Origin: Gammaproteobacteria bacterium
GTDB taxonomy: Bacteria > Pseudomonadota > Gammaproteobacteria > Burkholderiales > Rhodocyclaceae
NCBI GenBank assembly: GCA_018819515.1
Contig: JAHJPX010000017.1
Location: forward strand, 124,001-188,000
Length of the DNA stretch: 64,000 nt
Direction: 5' to 3'
Made by a program: the position numbers and the translations under genes. The notes under the pieces were generated by a model. It did no database searches. It saw only the letters and a program-made list of their open reading frames with translations, and was not told the origin of the DNA. This document shows positions 1 to 7,683 of the stretch, piece by piece. Position 1 is the stretch's first letter. The number at the start of each line of letters is the position of its first letter.

Positions 1-663
1 CGCGTGTTTTCGCGCGATCCCGCTGGTCAGACAGTGTCGGGTTTTCGTCAGCCGGTGCGCGTCGGCGGCCTGTGGGCCGGCTCGGCGCTGCCCGAGCAGT
101 GGGGAGCCACCACACGGCCGGTCGACTTCTTCGACGTGAAGGGCGATCTGGAAGCGCTGTTGGCGCCACACTCGCTCGACTTCGAAAGGGCGAACCATCC
201 GGCGCTGCATCCGGGGCGTGCAGCAAAAGTCAGCCTTGGCGGTACGCCGATCGGCTTCGTCGGCGAACTGCATCCGCGATGGGTACAGAAGTATGAGTTG
301 GGGACGGCGCCGGTCGTGTTCGAGATCGAACTGGAGGCCTGGCTCGCCACGGCGATGCCGACTTACCGGGAGGTTTCCCGATTTCCGGCGGTGACCCGCG
401 ACCTGGCCCTAACAGTCCCCCGCGACCAGGCTCTGCAGCCCCTCCTCGAAGCGCTGCGTGCCTGCGCTTCGGAGATCGTTTGCGACATCCGGCTGTTCGA
501 TGTCTATCAGGGCAAGGGGTTGCCGGAAGGGCAAAAAAGCCTTGCGTTCCGGATAGTTATGCAACATACTGCGCGGACTCTGGGGGACGTCGAGGTCGAG
601 GCGGCGGTGGCTGAAATGATAGAGGTGGCCGGCACGAAATTCGGCGGCGCCCTGCGTACTTAA
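1..663 (+). CDS. pheT: Phenylalanine-tRNA ligase beta subunit, C-terminal part
   Basis: The frame is open from the left edge and stops at 661-663, so only about the last 220 residues are present. PheT pairs with PheS in the cytoplasmic enzyme that charges tRNA-Phe. The visible part ends with the FDX-ACB anticodon-binding fold, about the last 100 residues, opening with YREVSRFPAVTRDLAL. ihfA follows after 22 nt, the usual pheST-ihfA order. An antisense copy of the dispersed 24-base repeat is read here as KVSLGGTP. The N-terminal B1-B5 domains lie outside the window. Confidence 0.95.
   Translation, partial: RVFSRDPAGQTVSGFRQPVRVGGLWAGSALPEQWGATTRPVDFFDVKGDLEALLAPHSLDFERANHPALHPGRAAKVSLGGTPIGFVGELHPRWVQKYELGTAPVVFEIELEAWLATAMPTYREVSRFPAVTRDLALTVPRDQALQPLLEALRACASEIVCDIRLFDVYQGKGLPEGQKSLAFRIVMQHTARTLGDVEVEAAVAEMIEVAGTKFGGALRT
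225..248 (-). repeat. Dispersed 24-base hairpin repeat, copy 1
   Basis: Read on the minus strand: GGCG, TAC, CGCC, then AAGGCTGACTTTT. This is the family consensus GGCG-TRY-CGCC plus ACGGCTGACTTTT with one change after the hairpin. It sits inside pheT, antisense to the gene, and is read in frame without a stop. Confidence 0.75.
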
Positions 664-685
664 GAAAAATCGAGGGAAGCGAGCA

Positions 686-997
686 ATGACGCTGACGAAG
701 GCCGAATTGGCTGATCTGCTATTTGACAAAGTGGGCTTGAACAAGCGCGAAGCGAAAGACATGGTCGAGGCCTTTTTCGAAGAAGTGCGGACCGCGCTGC
801 AGGCTGGCGATGGCGTCAAGCTGTCCGGCTTCGGCAATTTCCAGTTGCGCGACAAGCCCCAACGTCCCGGTCGCAACCCCAAAACCGGCGAAGAAATCCC
901 GATTACCGCCCGACGGGTGGTAACGTTTCATGCCAGTCAGAAACTCAAGGGTTCAGTCGAGAGGGCTCACCTGAATGGCCAGCACCCAGAGGGATGA
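686..997 (+). CDS. ihfA: Integration host factor alpha subunit
   Basis: A 103-residue HU/IHF-family protein. With IhfB it bends DNA at specific sites in the nucleoid and assists recombination, replication and sigma-54 promoters. Seen: the dimerisation helices (residues 3-40), the core GFGNF at 48-52, and the beta-ribbon arm with RPGRNPKTGEEI (about 60-71) carrying the DNA-intercalating proline. Start ATG at 686 follows a purine-rich stretch (gggaagcgagc). The 3' end overlaps the next gene by 23 nt, so the two are probably translationally coupled. Length matches the family. Confidence 0.97.
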   Translation: MTLTKAELADLLFDKVGLNKREAKDMVEAFFEEVRTALQAGDGVKLSGFGNFQLRDKPQRPGRNPKTGEEIPITARRVVTFHASQKLKGSVERAHLNGQHPEG

Positions 998-1352
998 GTT
1001 GCCGCCCATCCCCGCCAAACGTTATTTCACGATTGGCGAGGTAAGCGAACTGTGCGGAGTCAAACCGCATGTCCTGCGCTACTGGGAGCAGGAATTCACG
1101 CAACTCAAGCCGGTCAAGCGGCGGGGTAACCGCCGCTACTACCAGCACCACGAAGTACTGCTGGTGCGGCGTATCCGGCAGCTTCTGTACGACGAAGGAT
1201 TCACGATCAGCGGTGCGCGCAACCGCCTTGACGACGTTTCCGTCAAACGCGGCGTGTCGACCGAAAGCGCAGTTGCGCAGGATTTCGGGATGCCGGCGGG
1301 CATGTCGTTGCGGGCCGAACTGACCGGAATCATTGAATTACTGCGGGTTTGA
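975..1352 (+). CDS. MerR-family transcriptional regulator downstream of ihfA
   Basis: A 125-residue protein with the MerR winged helix at its N-terminus: YFTIGEVSELCGVKPHVLRY (about 17-36) and then RRGNRRYY, the wing. The C-terminal part is short and has no metal-binding cysteine pair, so it is not a classical metal sensor. The overlap with ihfA is the standard pheST-ihfA-merR arrangement of beta- and gammaproteobacteria. The ligand is unknown. An internal ATG exists at 1069 in another frame, but this frame carries the conserved domain. Confidence 0.9.
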   Translation: MASTQRDELPPIPAKRYFTIGEVSELCGVKPHVLRYWEQEFTQLKPVKRRGNRRYYQHHEVLLVRRIRQLLYDEGFTISGARNRLDDVSVKRGVSTESAVAQDFGMPAGMSLRAELTGIIELLRV

Positions 1353-1364
1353 GCGCGCCTCTGA

Positions 1365-1370
1365 TACAAT
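1365..1370 (+). promoter_or_regulatory. Candidate -10 box for tRNA-Pro
   Basis: TACAAT lies 9 nt before the tRNA start and is followed by a GC-rich discriminator (tcgcgccgtc), as is usual for stable RNA genes. No good -35 box is visible at 17 nt, so this is a weak call; co-transcription with merR is possible. Confidence 0.35.
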
Positions 1371-1378
1371 TCGCGCCG

Positions 1379-1456
<78 letters not shown>

Positions 1457-1463
1457 AGACTAT

Positions 1464-1499
1464 AAAAGGGTTTCCGGTTCATCGCCGGAAACCCTTTTT
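1464..1499 (+). terminator. Rho-independent terminator of tRNA-Pro
   Basis: Perfect 14-bp stem: AAAAGGGTTTCCGG (1464-1477) pairs with CCGGAAACCCTTTT (1485-1498) around a 7-nt loop, ending in a T run at 1495-1499. The A/T ends make it partly bidirectional. Confidence 0.92.
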
Positions 1500-1516
1500 C
1501 TTTGATTTCTGATCTA

Positions 1517-1536
1517 GGGGAACCACTGGGGGAACC
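1517..1536 (+). repeat. Short direct repeat GGGGAACC beside the tRNA
   Basis: GGGGAACC occurs at 1517-1524 and 1529-1536, separated by ACTG. Short direct repeats of this kind downstream of a tRNA can be arm-type integrase sites, but no integrase and no second copy of the tRNA 3' end is seen in the window. Confidence 0.4.
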
Positions 1537-1677
1537 TGACCCACCTTGCAACTTGCGTTGTACAGGCGAAGCGACTACTCTTCATAAGAGGAGAACCGTC
1601 GAATACTGAGGAGACAAGTTGTAGCGAGTCCTCCGTTCAAGGCGGAAACCATTTGGCCTTTGCAGAGAGGGGTTGTC

Positions 1678-1893
1678 ATGGATATTGGTTCTATTAGTTC
1701 GACCGCCAGCGCGGCATCTCAACAGCTTCTGACCGATCAGGCCCGGCAAACCGAGCCAGCACGCCAAGCGAGTCCTGCGAAGGAATCGGTGGAGGCCAGC
1801 CAGGACAATAAATCGGCGGAGAACAGCCAGCCCCAGCCTGTCGTCAATACTCAGGGTCAGGTGACGGGCACGATCGTCAATACGATCGTCTGA
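1678..1893 (+). CDS. Small protein of unknown function (71 aa)
   Basis: Starts MDIGSISSTASAASQQ. GAGAGGGG lies about 8-12 nt upstream of ATG 1678, which favours this start over the one 18 nt earlier. The middle (about 20-50) is rich in Gln, Ala, Ser and charged residues and looks disordered; the end is VTGTIVNTIV. There is no signal peptide, membrane segment or cysteine. The MDI opening faintly recalls small YjfB-like motility-associated proteins, but the rest does not match and I assign no function. It stands alone between the tRNA-Pro terminator and the fadD relic. Confidence 0.6.
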   Translation: MDIGSISSTASAASQQLLTDQARQTEPARQASPAKESVEASQDNKSAENSQPQPVVNTQGQVTGTIVNTIV

Positions 1894-1945
1894 GAAGCGG
1901 AGATATTCCGGCTCAGCTGCCTCGCAGCCGATAGCTTCTGCGGCT

Positions 1946-2098
1946 TCAGTTTTCCTTGAGTACCCGCCGCAGCGCGTTGCCACATTGGTCTTCGGCAGAT
2001 CGTCGCGGCATATAAAGCCTTCCGGGGCGGCATAGCCGACGGCTCCCGTTCTCGAGTGGGCGTTTGTGGAAATTGCCAAGGCTGAGGGGATTGATCAT
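1946..2098 (-). pseudogene. Relic of a FadD-type acyl-CoA ligase gene
   Basis: Two separated pieces match the fadD gene present at 21995-23650. Piece B (2052 down to 1946) reads RDDLPKTNV and then, after a 1-nt deletion, GNALRRVLKEN and a stop; the intact gene has RDDLPKTNVGKVLRRALKE. Upstream residues RT, Y and P also align. Piece A (2098 down to about 2071) reads INPLSLGNF against INPLDLGEF in FadD. Roughly 145 codons between them are missing. The relic therefore carries an internal deletion and a frameshift and cannot encode an enzyme. It may be a decayed paralogue. Confidence 0.75.
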
Positions 2099-2140
2099 TG
2101 CTTGTGGAACTGTCGGTGGATGGGATGATTGCCGTGTGCT

Positions 2141-2169
2141 TTGTCCGCGCGACACTCCGTGTCTATAAT
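2141..2169 (+). promoter_or_regulatory. Sigma-70 promoter
   Basis: TTGTCC (2141-2146) and a perfect TATAAT (2164-2169) are separated by 17 nt. The expected transcription start is near 2175-2177. It drives the cyclic-nucleotide-binding gene and helps to choose that gene's start. Confidence 0.8.
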
Positions 2170-2207
2170 TCTTTCCCGTGAGTGATTGTTCGTCCTTGAG
2201 CAAATTA

Positions 2208-2735
2208 ATGAATTCGAATGCGCCAACCCTGTATCCGGAGCTTGAGTACCTCGGCAGCGCGACGCGCTTTATTGAAGAAATCCTCCAGCTCATAGATCAG
2301 ATTCCTTTTTTTGGCGGATTTAGTGATCAGGAAATTCAAGCGCTTACAGGATACATGGGCTGCTATGGCGCCCCGCGTAAAGCACGCTTGCTTACCGAGG
2401 GTCAGACCGATAGCCACATGCTCCTGCTGCTGACCGGACGAGCGGCGGTGTTGAAGAACGATTCCCAAGGCGTCGAGAAAATCGTCGCGGAAGCAGGTCC
2501 GGGAACGACGCTGGGCGAAATGTCGATGATTGACGTTAGCCCGCGTTCGGCCAGTTGCGTGACTACCGAGCCGACTGACTTCGCGGTGTTGACTCGTGGC
2601 AGTCTAAACGAGATATTCATCAATTCGCCGCGACTCGGCAATAAGCTGCTGCTCGTATTGCTGCAATTGACAATGAGGCGATTACGGGAGGCGAACGACC
2701 GCCTGCTGCTACATGCGACGGATCGGTTTCTGTAA
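2208..2735 (+). CDS. Cyclic nucleotide-binding domain protein without an HTH
   Basis: A single cNMP-binding beta-roll domain (Crp/PKA-R fold), about residues 25-160, with the phosphate-binding-cassette-like GTTLGEMSMIDVSPRSASC and a C-terminal helix. There is no helix-turn-helix after it, so it is not a Crp-type DNA binder; it may act through a partner. The frame extends to GTG 2178, but the strong promoter would start RNA at about 2176, so ATG 2208 (175 aa, MNSNAPTLYPEL) is preferred. No clear Shine-Dalgarno is visible for either. The Arg in PRSASC is where the cyclic phosphate is normally held. Ligand unknown. Confidence 0.8.
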   Translation: MNSNAPTLYPELEYLGSATRFIEEILQLIDQIPFFGGFSDQEIQALTGYMGCYGAPRKARLLTEGQTDSHMLLLLTGRAAVLKNDSQGVEKIVAEAGPGTTLGEMSMIDVSPRSASCVTTEPTDFAVLTRGSLNEIFINSPRLGNKLLLVLLQLTMRRLREANDRLLLHATDRFL

Positions 2736-2896
2736 TCGCGCTTGAAAATATCCCTGTGAGGCGCCCTCGGGGCGAGTGGTCAGAATCCCTCCTGGCCACA
2801 GTAGCACTAGTCCATTTGGGCCATTTCCTTTAGACGCGCTCGCCGATACGATGACTACCAAGTTGTCCCAGCTGTCATCGTTCGGAGATATGCGAT

Positions 2897-3421
2897 ATGA
2901 AAAGAGTACTTGCGGTCTTGGTAGTGTCTGCCGGTTTGGTGGGCGCCGCCGGAGCAGCCGAGTATTCGGTCGGCTTGGACTGGAATCAGGTGGCTCCGCA
3001 AACTGTCGCCAACCTCAAGTGCGGTTCATTTGCGGACTGCCTGAGGCCCGGTATTGTCAGTTCCTACAACGAGCCCGCAAACCGCGGTCAAGCCGCGCCA
3101 ATGCTTGTCGCCGTCAGTTTGAGCAAACTCGATGTAGCTCGGTTTGAAACCGTGTCAAACGGCGAGAGGCGCGAAGTGGGCGGTCCAATTTCGATGGTTT
3201 CGGCCCGAGACAATCGGACAGATGCGACCTATCTGAATGCTGATGTTCCCATGACGAAGAAATTGGCACTTGGCAAGGGGATCTTTGGCGATCCCTACGC
3301 TTATGCAGCGAATGCGGTTGCTGTCTCTGCGCCAGAACCGGGCGGATGGACTCTGGTGCTATCCGGCATCGCATTGATCGGCGCCGTGATTCGGCGACGC
3401 AGCAACGCCCATAACGCATAG
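2897..3421 (+). CDS. PEP-CTERM sorting domain protein
   Basis: A 174-residue exported protein. Residues 1-20 form a signal peptide (KR, hydrophobic LAVLVVSAGLVGAAGA). Residues 145-174 form a PEP-CTERM tail: APEPGG, a hydrophobic span WTLVLSGIALIGAVI, then RRR. Such tails are recognised by exosortase (XrtA/EpsH family) and go with biofilm polysaccharide. The middle has no known domain and two cysteines in KCGSFADC. No exosortase gene is in the window. The gene lies upstream of the EPS locus, has its own terminator and is probably monocistronic. Start ATG 2897 follows cggagata. Confidence 0.85.
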   Translation: MKRVLAVLVVSAGLVGAAGAAEYSVGLDWNQVAPQTVANLKCGSFADCLRPGIVSSYNEPANRGQAAPMLVAVSLSKLDVARFETVSNGERREVGGPISMVSARDNRTDATYLNADVPMTKKLALGKGIFGDPYAYAANAVAVSAPEPGGWTLVLSGIALIGAVIRRRSNAHNA

Positions 3422-3468
3422 CGTATTGGCAGAAACGTGAGGCGAGGGTTGTCCTTCGTCTCTTGGAG

Positions 3469-3502
3469 GGGGCCACGCGAGTTGCGTGGCCCCTTCGTTC
3501 TT
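3469..3502 (+). terminator. Rho-independent terminator after the PEP-CTERM gene
   Basis: GGGGCCACGC (3469-3478) pairs with GCGTGGCCCC (3484-3493), loop GAGTT, then a T-rich tail TTCGTTCTT. The stem is perfect over 10 bp. Confidence 0.88.
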
Positions 3503-3995
3503 CGTAACCTGAAATTTCGCTAGAATGGCGCTCCGAAATCCTGGCACGAGCCGAAAGAATAATCCCAAGTGAATTTGGCTAATTGCCTTGACGGAACTTC
3601 GCACATCGATTTATTCGATTTTGTCTGCTTCGCACCGTTGGAATGTCCGGCTTCTCATCAGGACGCATCGTGGTGGGCAAGGCGGAGAGCGAGCGATCAA
3701 GTTGAGAGGTAGTCGATTTTCCCGTGATTCCATCCGTATATTCTGGGCTTCTGGCTACAGCGTTTGTGAAGAATTCGAGCAACGTGGCTCATTTCTGGGC
3801 GAGAGGGGTATGACTGCGCAGGCTCTTGGCCTTGTCGGCGAGCTCCCAGATCGAGGGATAGCTCTGCGTTTGCGTTTCCATCGACGTGTTGCGAATGCAA
3901 GCCAAATTAGCGGGTGCCGACTCGGTGCTCGTAGGGGGGGGGCGTGGCGACCGTTCTTCCTGAGCCGGCTCGAATTGTCGATTGAATCTTGAGTC
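3503..3995. other. Intergenic region before the EPS polymerase gene
   Basis: About 490 bases with no gene I can support. Open frames on both strands have atypical composition and resemble no family. A minus-strand stretch from 3881 to 3789 would encode a 30-residue peptide (METQTQSYPSIWELADKAKS and on) but has no Shine-Dalgarno. The region may hold the promoter and leader of the downstream gene; TAGAAT near 3522 is a possible -10. Confidence 0.5.
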
Positions 3996-5534
3996 ATGCC
4001 GGAACACTTAAGATCTCTGATCGTAATACTCATTCTGGCGAGCGTGGTATTTTCGTTCGCAAAGATACCACTATGCGGTGCCGCAACGACACGGGAAGAC
4101 TTCGCGCGTCGACGTAATCTGTGGTTTGCTGTGACATTGATTGCGTTTCTGGCACATGAGTTCTGGATATACATTGTCGTCGTGGGCGTGCTTCTGGCGT
4201 TTGCCAACGGGCGCGAACCCAACAGGCTGGCGCTTTACTTAACGCTGCTGTTTGCGGTTCCTCCGATTTCCGCCGCCATCGGCGGGATGGGTGTCATGCA
4301 GCATTTCTTTGAAATTGATTACTTGAGACTGTTGGCGCTCGTGATCCTCTTACCCAAGTGGTGGACGCTGAGACGTCAGCCAGATGTCCAGAGATTCGGT
4401 GCCACGACTACCGACAAGTTTCTGGTGGTCTATCTAGTCCTGCGGTTCCTGCTACGGTTTCAGTATGATTCAGCTACCGATGCTTTTCGTTATGGCTTTT
4501 ACTACTTTACCGATGCCTTTCTTCCGTACTACGTAGCCAGTCGTACCGCCAGAAATATAGGGCAGTTACGGGAAGCTATGGCGATGTTCGTGCTTGCATC
4601 GATGCTTTTGGCATGTATCGGTGTATTCGAGTTCATCAAGCAATGGCTGCTCTATTCGCCTCTTGCCGAGGCATTGAGTGTTGGGTGGAACTATGGTGAT
4701 TATCTCGGTCGTGGCGAAGGGCTACGGGCGTTGGCTAGTACCGGGCAGCCCATCGTGCTTGGCTTTGTTATGGTCGTTGCGCTGGGATTCTACGGGTTTC
4801 TGTGGCAGGACCTTTCAACTCGTTGGGGACTACTGGGGTTGGTAGTCCTCGTTGCTGGTTTGCTGGCGCCACTCTCACGTGGCCCTTGGCTCGGGGCAAT
4901 GTTGCTCTTAGTGTCATACGTAGCAGTTGGAACACGACCCATCAAGCAGTTTGTGATTATCGGAATTGTTTTTGCGACACTCAGTGCGGTGTTAATTCTC
5001 TTCCAAATCGGTGGTGAATTCATCCAGTATCTACCCTTCGTTGGAACGGTTGATGCGGAAAACGTCACATATCGCGAAAGACTGCTTGACAACTCGCTGA
5101 CCCTAATTGGCCGAAACCCGTTTTTTGGCGATCCCTACTACTACCTTACCCCGGAAATGGAGGAGATGCGTCAGGGGCAAGGAATTATCGATGTCGTCAA
5201 TACTTATGTCGCGATAGCACTAAGTAGCGGCCTAATTGGACTTACATTGTTCATAGGGATATTTCTCGGCCCGCTCGTTGCGGTCAGCCGAAATATGCGT
5301 ACGTTGTCAAACAAGAGGGCCGACTATTTTCGTCTTGGTCAATCGTTACTCGCGACGCTTGTGGCCGTTCTGTTCATGATTTCGACTGTCAGCAGCATCC
5401 TGGCCATTGAAACCGTCAGCTGGATCGTTGCCGGCTTGGCTATGGCCTATGTTGGCATAGTTGGAAAGGCACGATTTGAGGAAAAGTCAAAGGTGCCCTA
5501 TTCCAGCGAACTGGGCCGTGGCCGAGACTATTGA
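3996..5534 (+). CDS. O-antigen ligase / Wzy-like polysaccharide polymerase
   Basis: A 512-residue inner-membrane protein with about 11-13 hydrophobic segments. A large loop precedes the late helices, and LSRGPWLGAM (about 292-301) matches the Wzy_C / O-antigen ligase motif with an SRG core. Such proteins join lipid-linked repeat units in the periplasm, either as polymerase or as ligase. The C-terminus is a short charged cytoplasmic tail. It is followed by a long AT-rich gap and then the flippase, both on +, convergent with the minus-strand sugar operon. Polymerase versus ligase cannot be told from sequence. Confidence 0.85.
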   Translation: MPEHLRSLIVILILASVVFSFAKIPLCGAATTREDFARRRNLWFAVTLIAFLAHEFWIYIVVVGVLLAFANGREPNRLALYLTLLFAVPPISAAIGGMGVMQHFFEIDYLRLLALVILLPKWWTLRRQPDVQRFGATTTDKFLVVYLVLRFLLRFQYDSATDAFRYGFYYFTDAFLPYYVASRTARNIGQLREAMAMFVLASMLLACIGVFEFIKQWLLYSPLAEALSVGWNYGDYLGRGEGLRALASTGQPIVLGFVMVVALGFYGFLWQDLSTRWGLLGLVVLVAGLLAPLSRGPWLGAMLLLVSYVAVGTRPIKQFVIIGIVFATLSAVLILFQIGGEFIQYLPFVGTVDAENVTYRERLLDNSLTLIGRNPFFGDPYYYLTPEMEEMRQGQGIIDVVNTYVAIALSSGLIGLTLFIGIFLGPLVAVSRNMRTLSNKRADYFRLGQSLLATLVAVLFMISTVSSILAIETVSWIVAGLAMAYVGIVGKARFEEKSKVPYSSELGRGRDY

Positions 5535-6084
5535 CTATTCATGAAGAATGAGATGCTTTTCTTCGATGGATACTAGGGCGCGTGGTCGATCCTTCATGGA
5601 CAGGAATCAGTTTGAGCGGGCTGAGTGTATGGCATGGCATTGACGAGAAGGACTGACTTGTGTCGGAACTTGAGTGAATTTGATCGTCGATTCTTCCTTT
5701 ATGGAGAGGAAACTGACTTTCGCAAGCGTGCCGAGTAGCAAGGTTTCGGGACTGGGGCGATAGTTTGAATATATGCGGGGTATGTGTAAGGAGACGAGTT
5801 TGTCGGTTGTTGATCGAAAGGTTTCTGGTTGTAGTGCGCGGTATTTCTGTCTGAGTCGCGGCTGCTGTCTAACAAAGCTCAATGGAACCAAGGCTGCGAT
5901 TGCCTGTGAACTTCAAGGGTTTGCACTTATGGTATTGCGAGTTGCAATCGACACGCTTCGAGGTAAGAGCGTTCAAAGGATTCGACCCGGCTTCGAGACT
6001 CTGCGCTTTGGCAAGCCCGATTTGACCTTCACGAAAACGATCCCATTTGCAAGTAATTGTGCACGTGGGCAGAGTACTTAGCAC
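5535..6084. other. AT-rich non-coding gap inside the EPS locus
   Basis: 550 bases between the Wzy-like and Wzx-like genes. The longest plus frame (5773-6081) has a composition unlike any protein I recognise, and the minus frames are equally unconvincing. Base composition is more AT-rich than the window average. It could be a decayed gene, a long leader or imported sequence. Confidence 0.55.
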
Positions 6085-7650
6085 GTGGCAAGGATTGAGA
6101 TCAGCAAGCGAGTCGTAATCATCAATTCGATGAGTTCCGCTATTAGCTTGATTCTCAATTTATCGGTTCTTCTTTGGCTACAGCAATACCTTCTTACGAG
6201 AATATCTCCCGAGGAATATAGCCTCCTTCCATTATTGATGGCGCTAATGGCGTTCAGCCCCTTGCTGACCGTTTTTCTTACCAGTGGGTTGGGCCGCTAC
6301 CTGACGGTGGCATACGCGCGAGGGGACAACGATGAGGTTGTTCGTATCTGCTCCACGATGTTCCCCATATTGCTTGTTGCAGGAGTCCTGCTGCTCGTGG
6401 TTGGTTGGGGTGCAGCATGGTATGTCGACAAAATCATCGAAATACCACCGCATCTCGTGCCAGATGCACGACTGATGCTGGCGCTGCTTGCGATCCCAGT
6501 TGCGGCGCGACTGCCGTTGGCCATATTCGAGTCTGGATTTTTGATCCGGCAGAAGCTCTTGCTGCACGACCTGATCGAGGTGGGCTGCCTTTTGCTTCGG
6601 CTGTCGATCTTGGTCGCGCTAGTCATGGGCGTTAGCCCCCGGGTACTTTGGGTAACGGTGTCCACCGTAATGGCCGAACTCATATACTTGGCAATATCAA
6701 CAATTGTTTCAGTGCGTTTGGTGCCGGAGCAGAAGATCCGATGGGGTGTCTTTCATCGACCACTGGCAACTGAAATTGCATCGTTTGGCGGGTGGACTTT
6801 TATCAGTCAGATTGCCGAAACTATCAAGCAGACACTGGATCCGCTGATTTTGAATCGGTTCGCGAGCGCGGCTGACGTCGCGGTCTTCTACGTTGCCGGG
6901 ATCGCCCAACGGCAGCTTAAGCTGATGTTAGTTCCTATTACTCGACCGTTCTTTCCGGTGCTTGCCGCAATTCACGCCGATGGCGATACAGTTCGGCTTA
7001 GCAATGTGTACTTGCGGGTTGCCCGATATCACACTTGGGTATTGCTCTGCATTGGCATTCCTGCCATGGTATTGAGCAACGAAATCATTCACTTGTATTT
7101 GCATGGGAAGTACGATCAAGCTGGTCCCGTGATGGCATTGTTGGTCGCAGTCGCCATTCTCGGGGGGCTGAATGCCTTGGGGCCGGCGGTGGCGCCTGTG
7201 GTCGGAGCCCAAAAGGGCTTTGGTTTGCGCGAAGTTCCTGTATATCTGTTTAACTTGGCGCTGACCGCAATTCTGGTGGCCTATTTTCATCAAGGAGCCT
7301 ACGGCTCCGCAATGTCCACATTAATTGCAGTTGCCATAGGGGAGGTTGGGATTGTTGGAGCTTACTGCCGACGCTTAGCGCACACGTCGACGCGATCGTG
7401 GATTTCAGAGGTTGTGCTGCCGACGTTTCTGCCTGCCGTACCTCCTTTGCTTCTCTGCCTGTTGGCAAGAGCAACGTTGGCGCTCGATAACTGGACAAGC
7501 ATCCTGGTGACGTCGGGTTTGAGTGCTATGCTTTATCTAGGGCTGGTTTCAGCATTCTTCCTACGAGAGCAGGACAGACTGGACATTGGCCGTATCGCTG
7601 AACGTTTGCCCCAACCCCTTAGAGCATTGGCTGTCCGTATTGGTCGTTGA
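6085..7650 (+). CDS. Polysaccharide flippase, Wzx-like (MOP superfamily)
   Basis: A 521-residue membrane protein with about 12-14 predicted helices, of the lipopolysaccharide/O-unit flippase type. It would move undecaprenyl-PP-linked oligosaccharide across the inner membrane. GTG 6085 is chosen because the N-terminal SKRVVIINSMSSAISLILNL is the usual first amphipathic and TM segment of the family; ATG 6130 would cut it. The second half keeps the pattern of YHTWVLLCIGIPAMVLS, a common helix 9/10 feature. No good Shine-Dalgarno precedes the GTG. It runs convergent to the dehydrogenase gene with only 33 nt between stops. Confidence 0.88.
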   Translation: MARIEISKRVVIINSMSSAISLILNLSVLLWLQQYLLTRISPEEYSLLPLLMALMAFSPLLTVFLTSGLGRYLTVAYARGDNDEVVRICSTMFPILLVAGVLLLVVGWGAAWYVDKIIEIPPHLVPDARLMLALLAIPVAARLPLAIFESGFLIRQKLLLHDLIEVGCLLLRLSILVALVMGVSPRVLWVTVSTVMAELIYLAISTIVSVRLVPEQKIRWGVFHRPLATEIASFGGWTFISQIAETIKQTLDPLILNRFASAADVAVFYVAGIAQRQLKLMLVPITRPFFPVLAAIHADGDTVRLSNVYLRVARYHTWVLLCIGIPAMVLSNEIIHLYLHGKYDQAGPVMALLVAVAILGGLNALGPAVAPVVGAQKGFGLREVPVYLFNLALTAILVAYFHQGAYGSAMSTLIAVAIGEVGIVGAYCRRLAHTSTRSWISEVVLPTFLPAVPPLLLCLLARATLALDNWTSILVTSGLSAMLYLGLVSAFFLREQDRLDIGRIAERLPQPLRALAVRIGR

Positions 7651-7683
7651 AGTGTACGGATTAGCGCCGCTCGTTGTATGGCA

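Noticed and set aside
3789..3881. Possible 30-residue minus-strand peptide
   Set aside because: Codon use is plausible but there is no Shine-Dalgarno and no homologue I recognise; left as a note only.
3588..3992. Plus-strand open frame of 134 residues before the EPS polymerase
   Set aside because: Arg/Ser-rich shadow-like composition, no family resemblance and no ribosome site.
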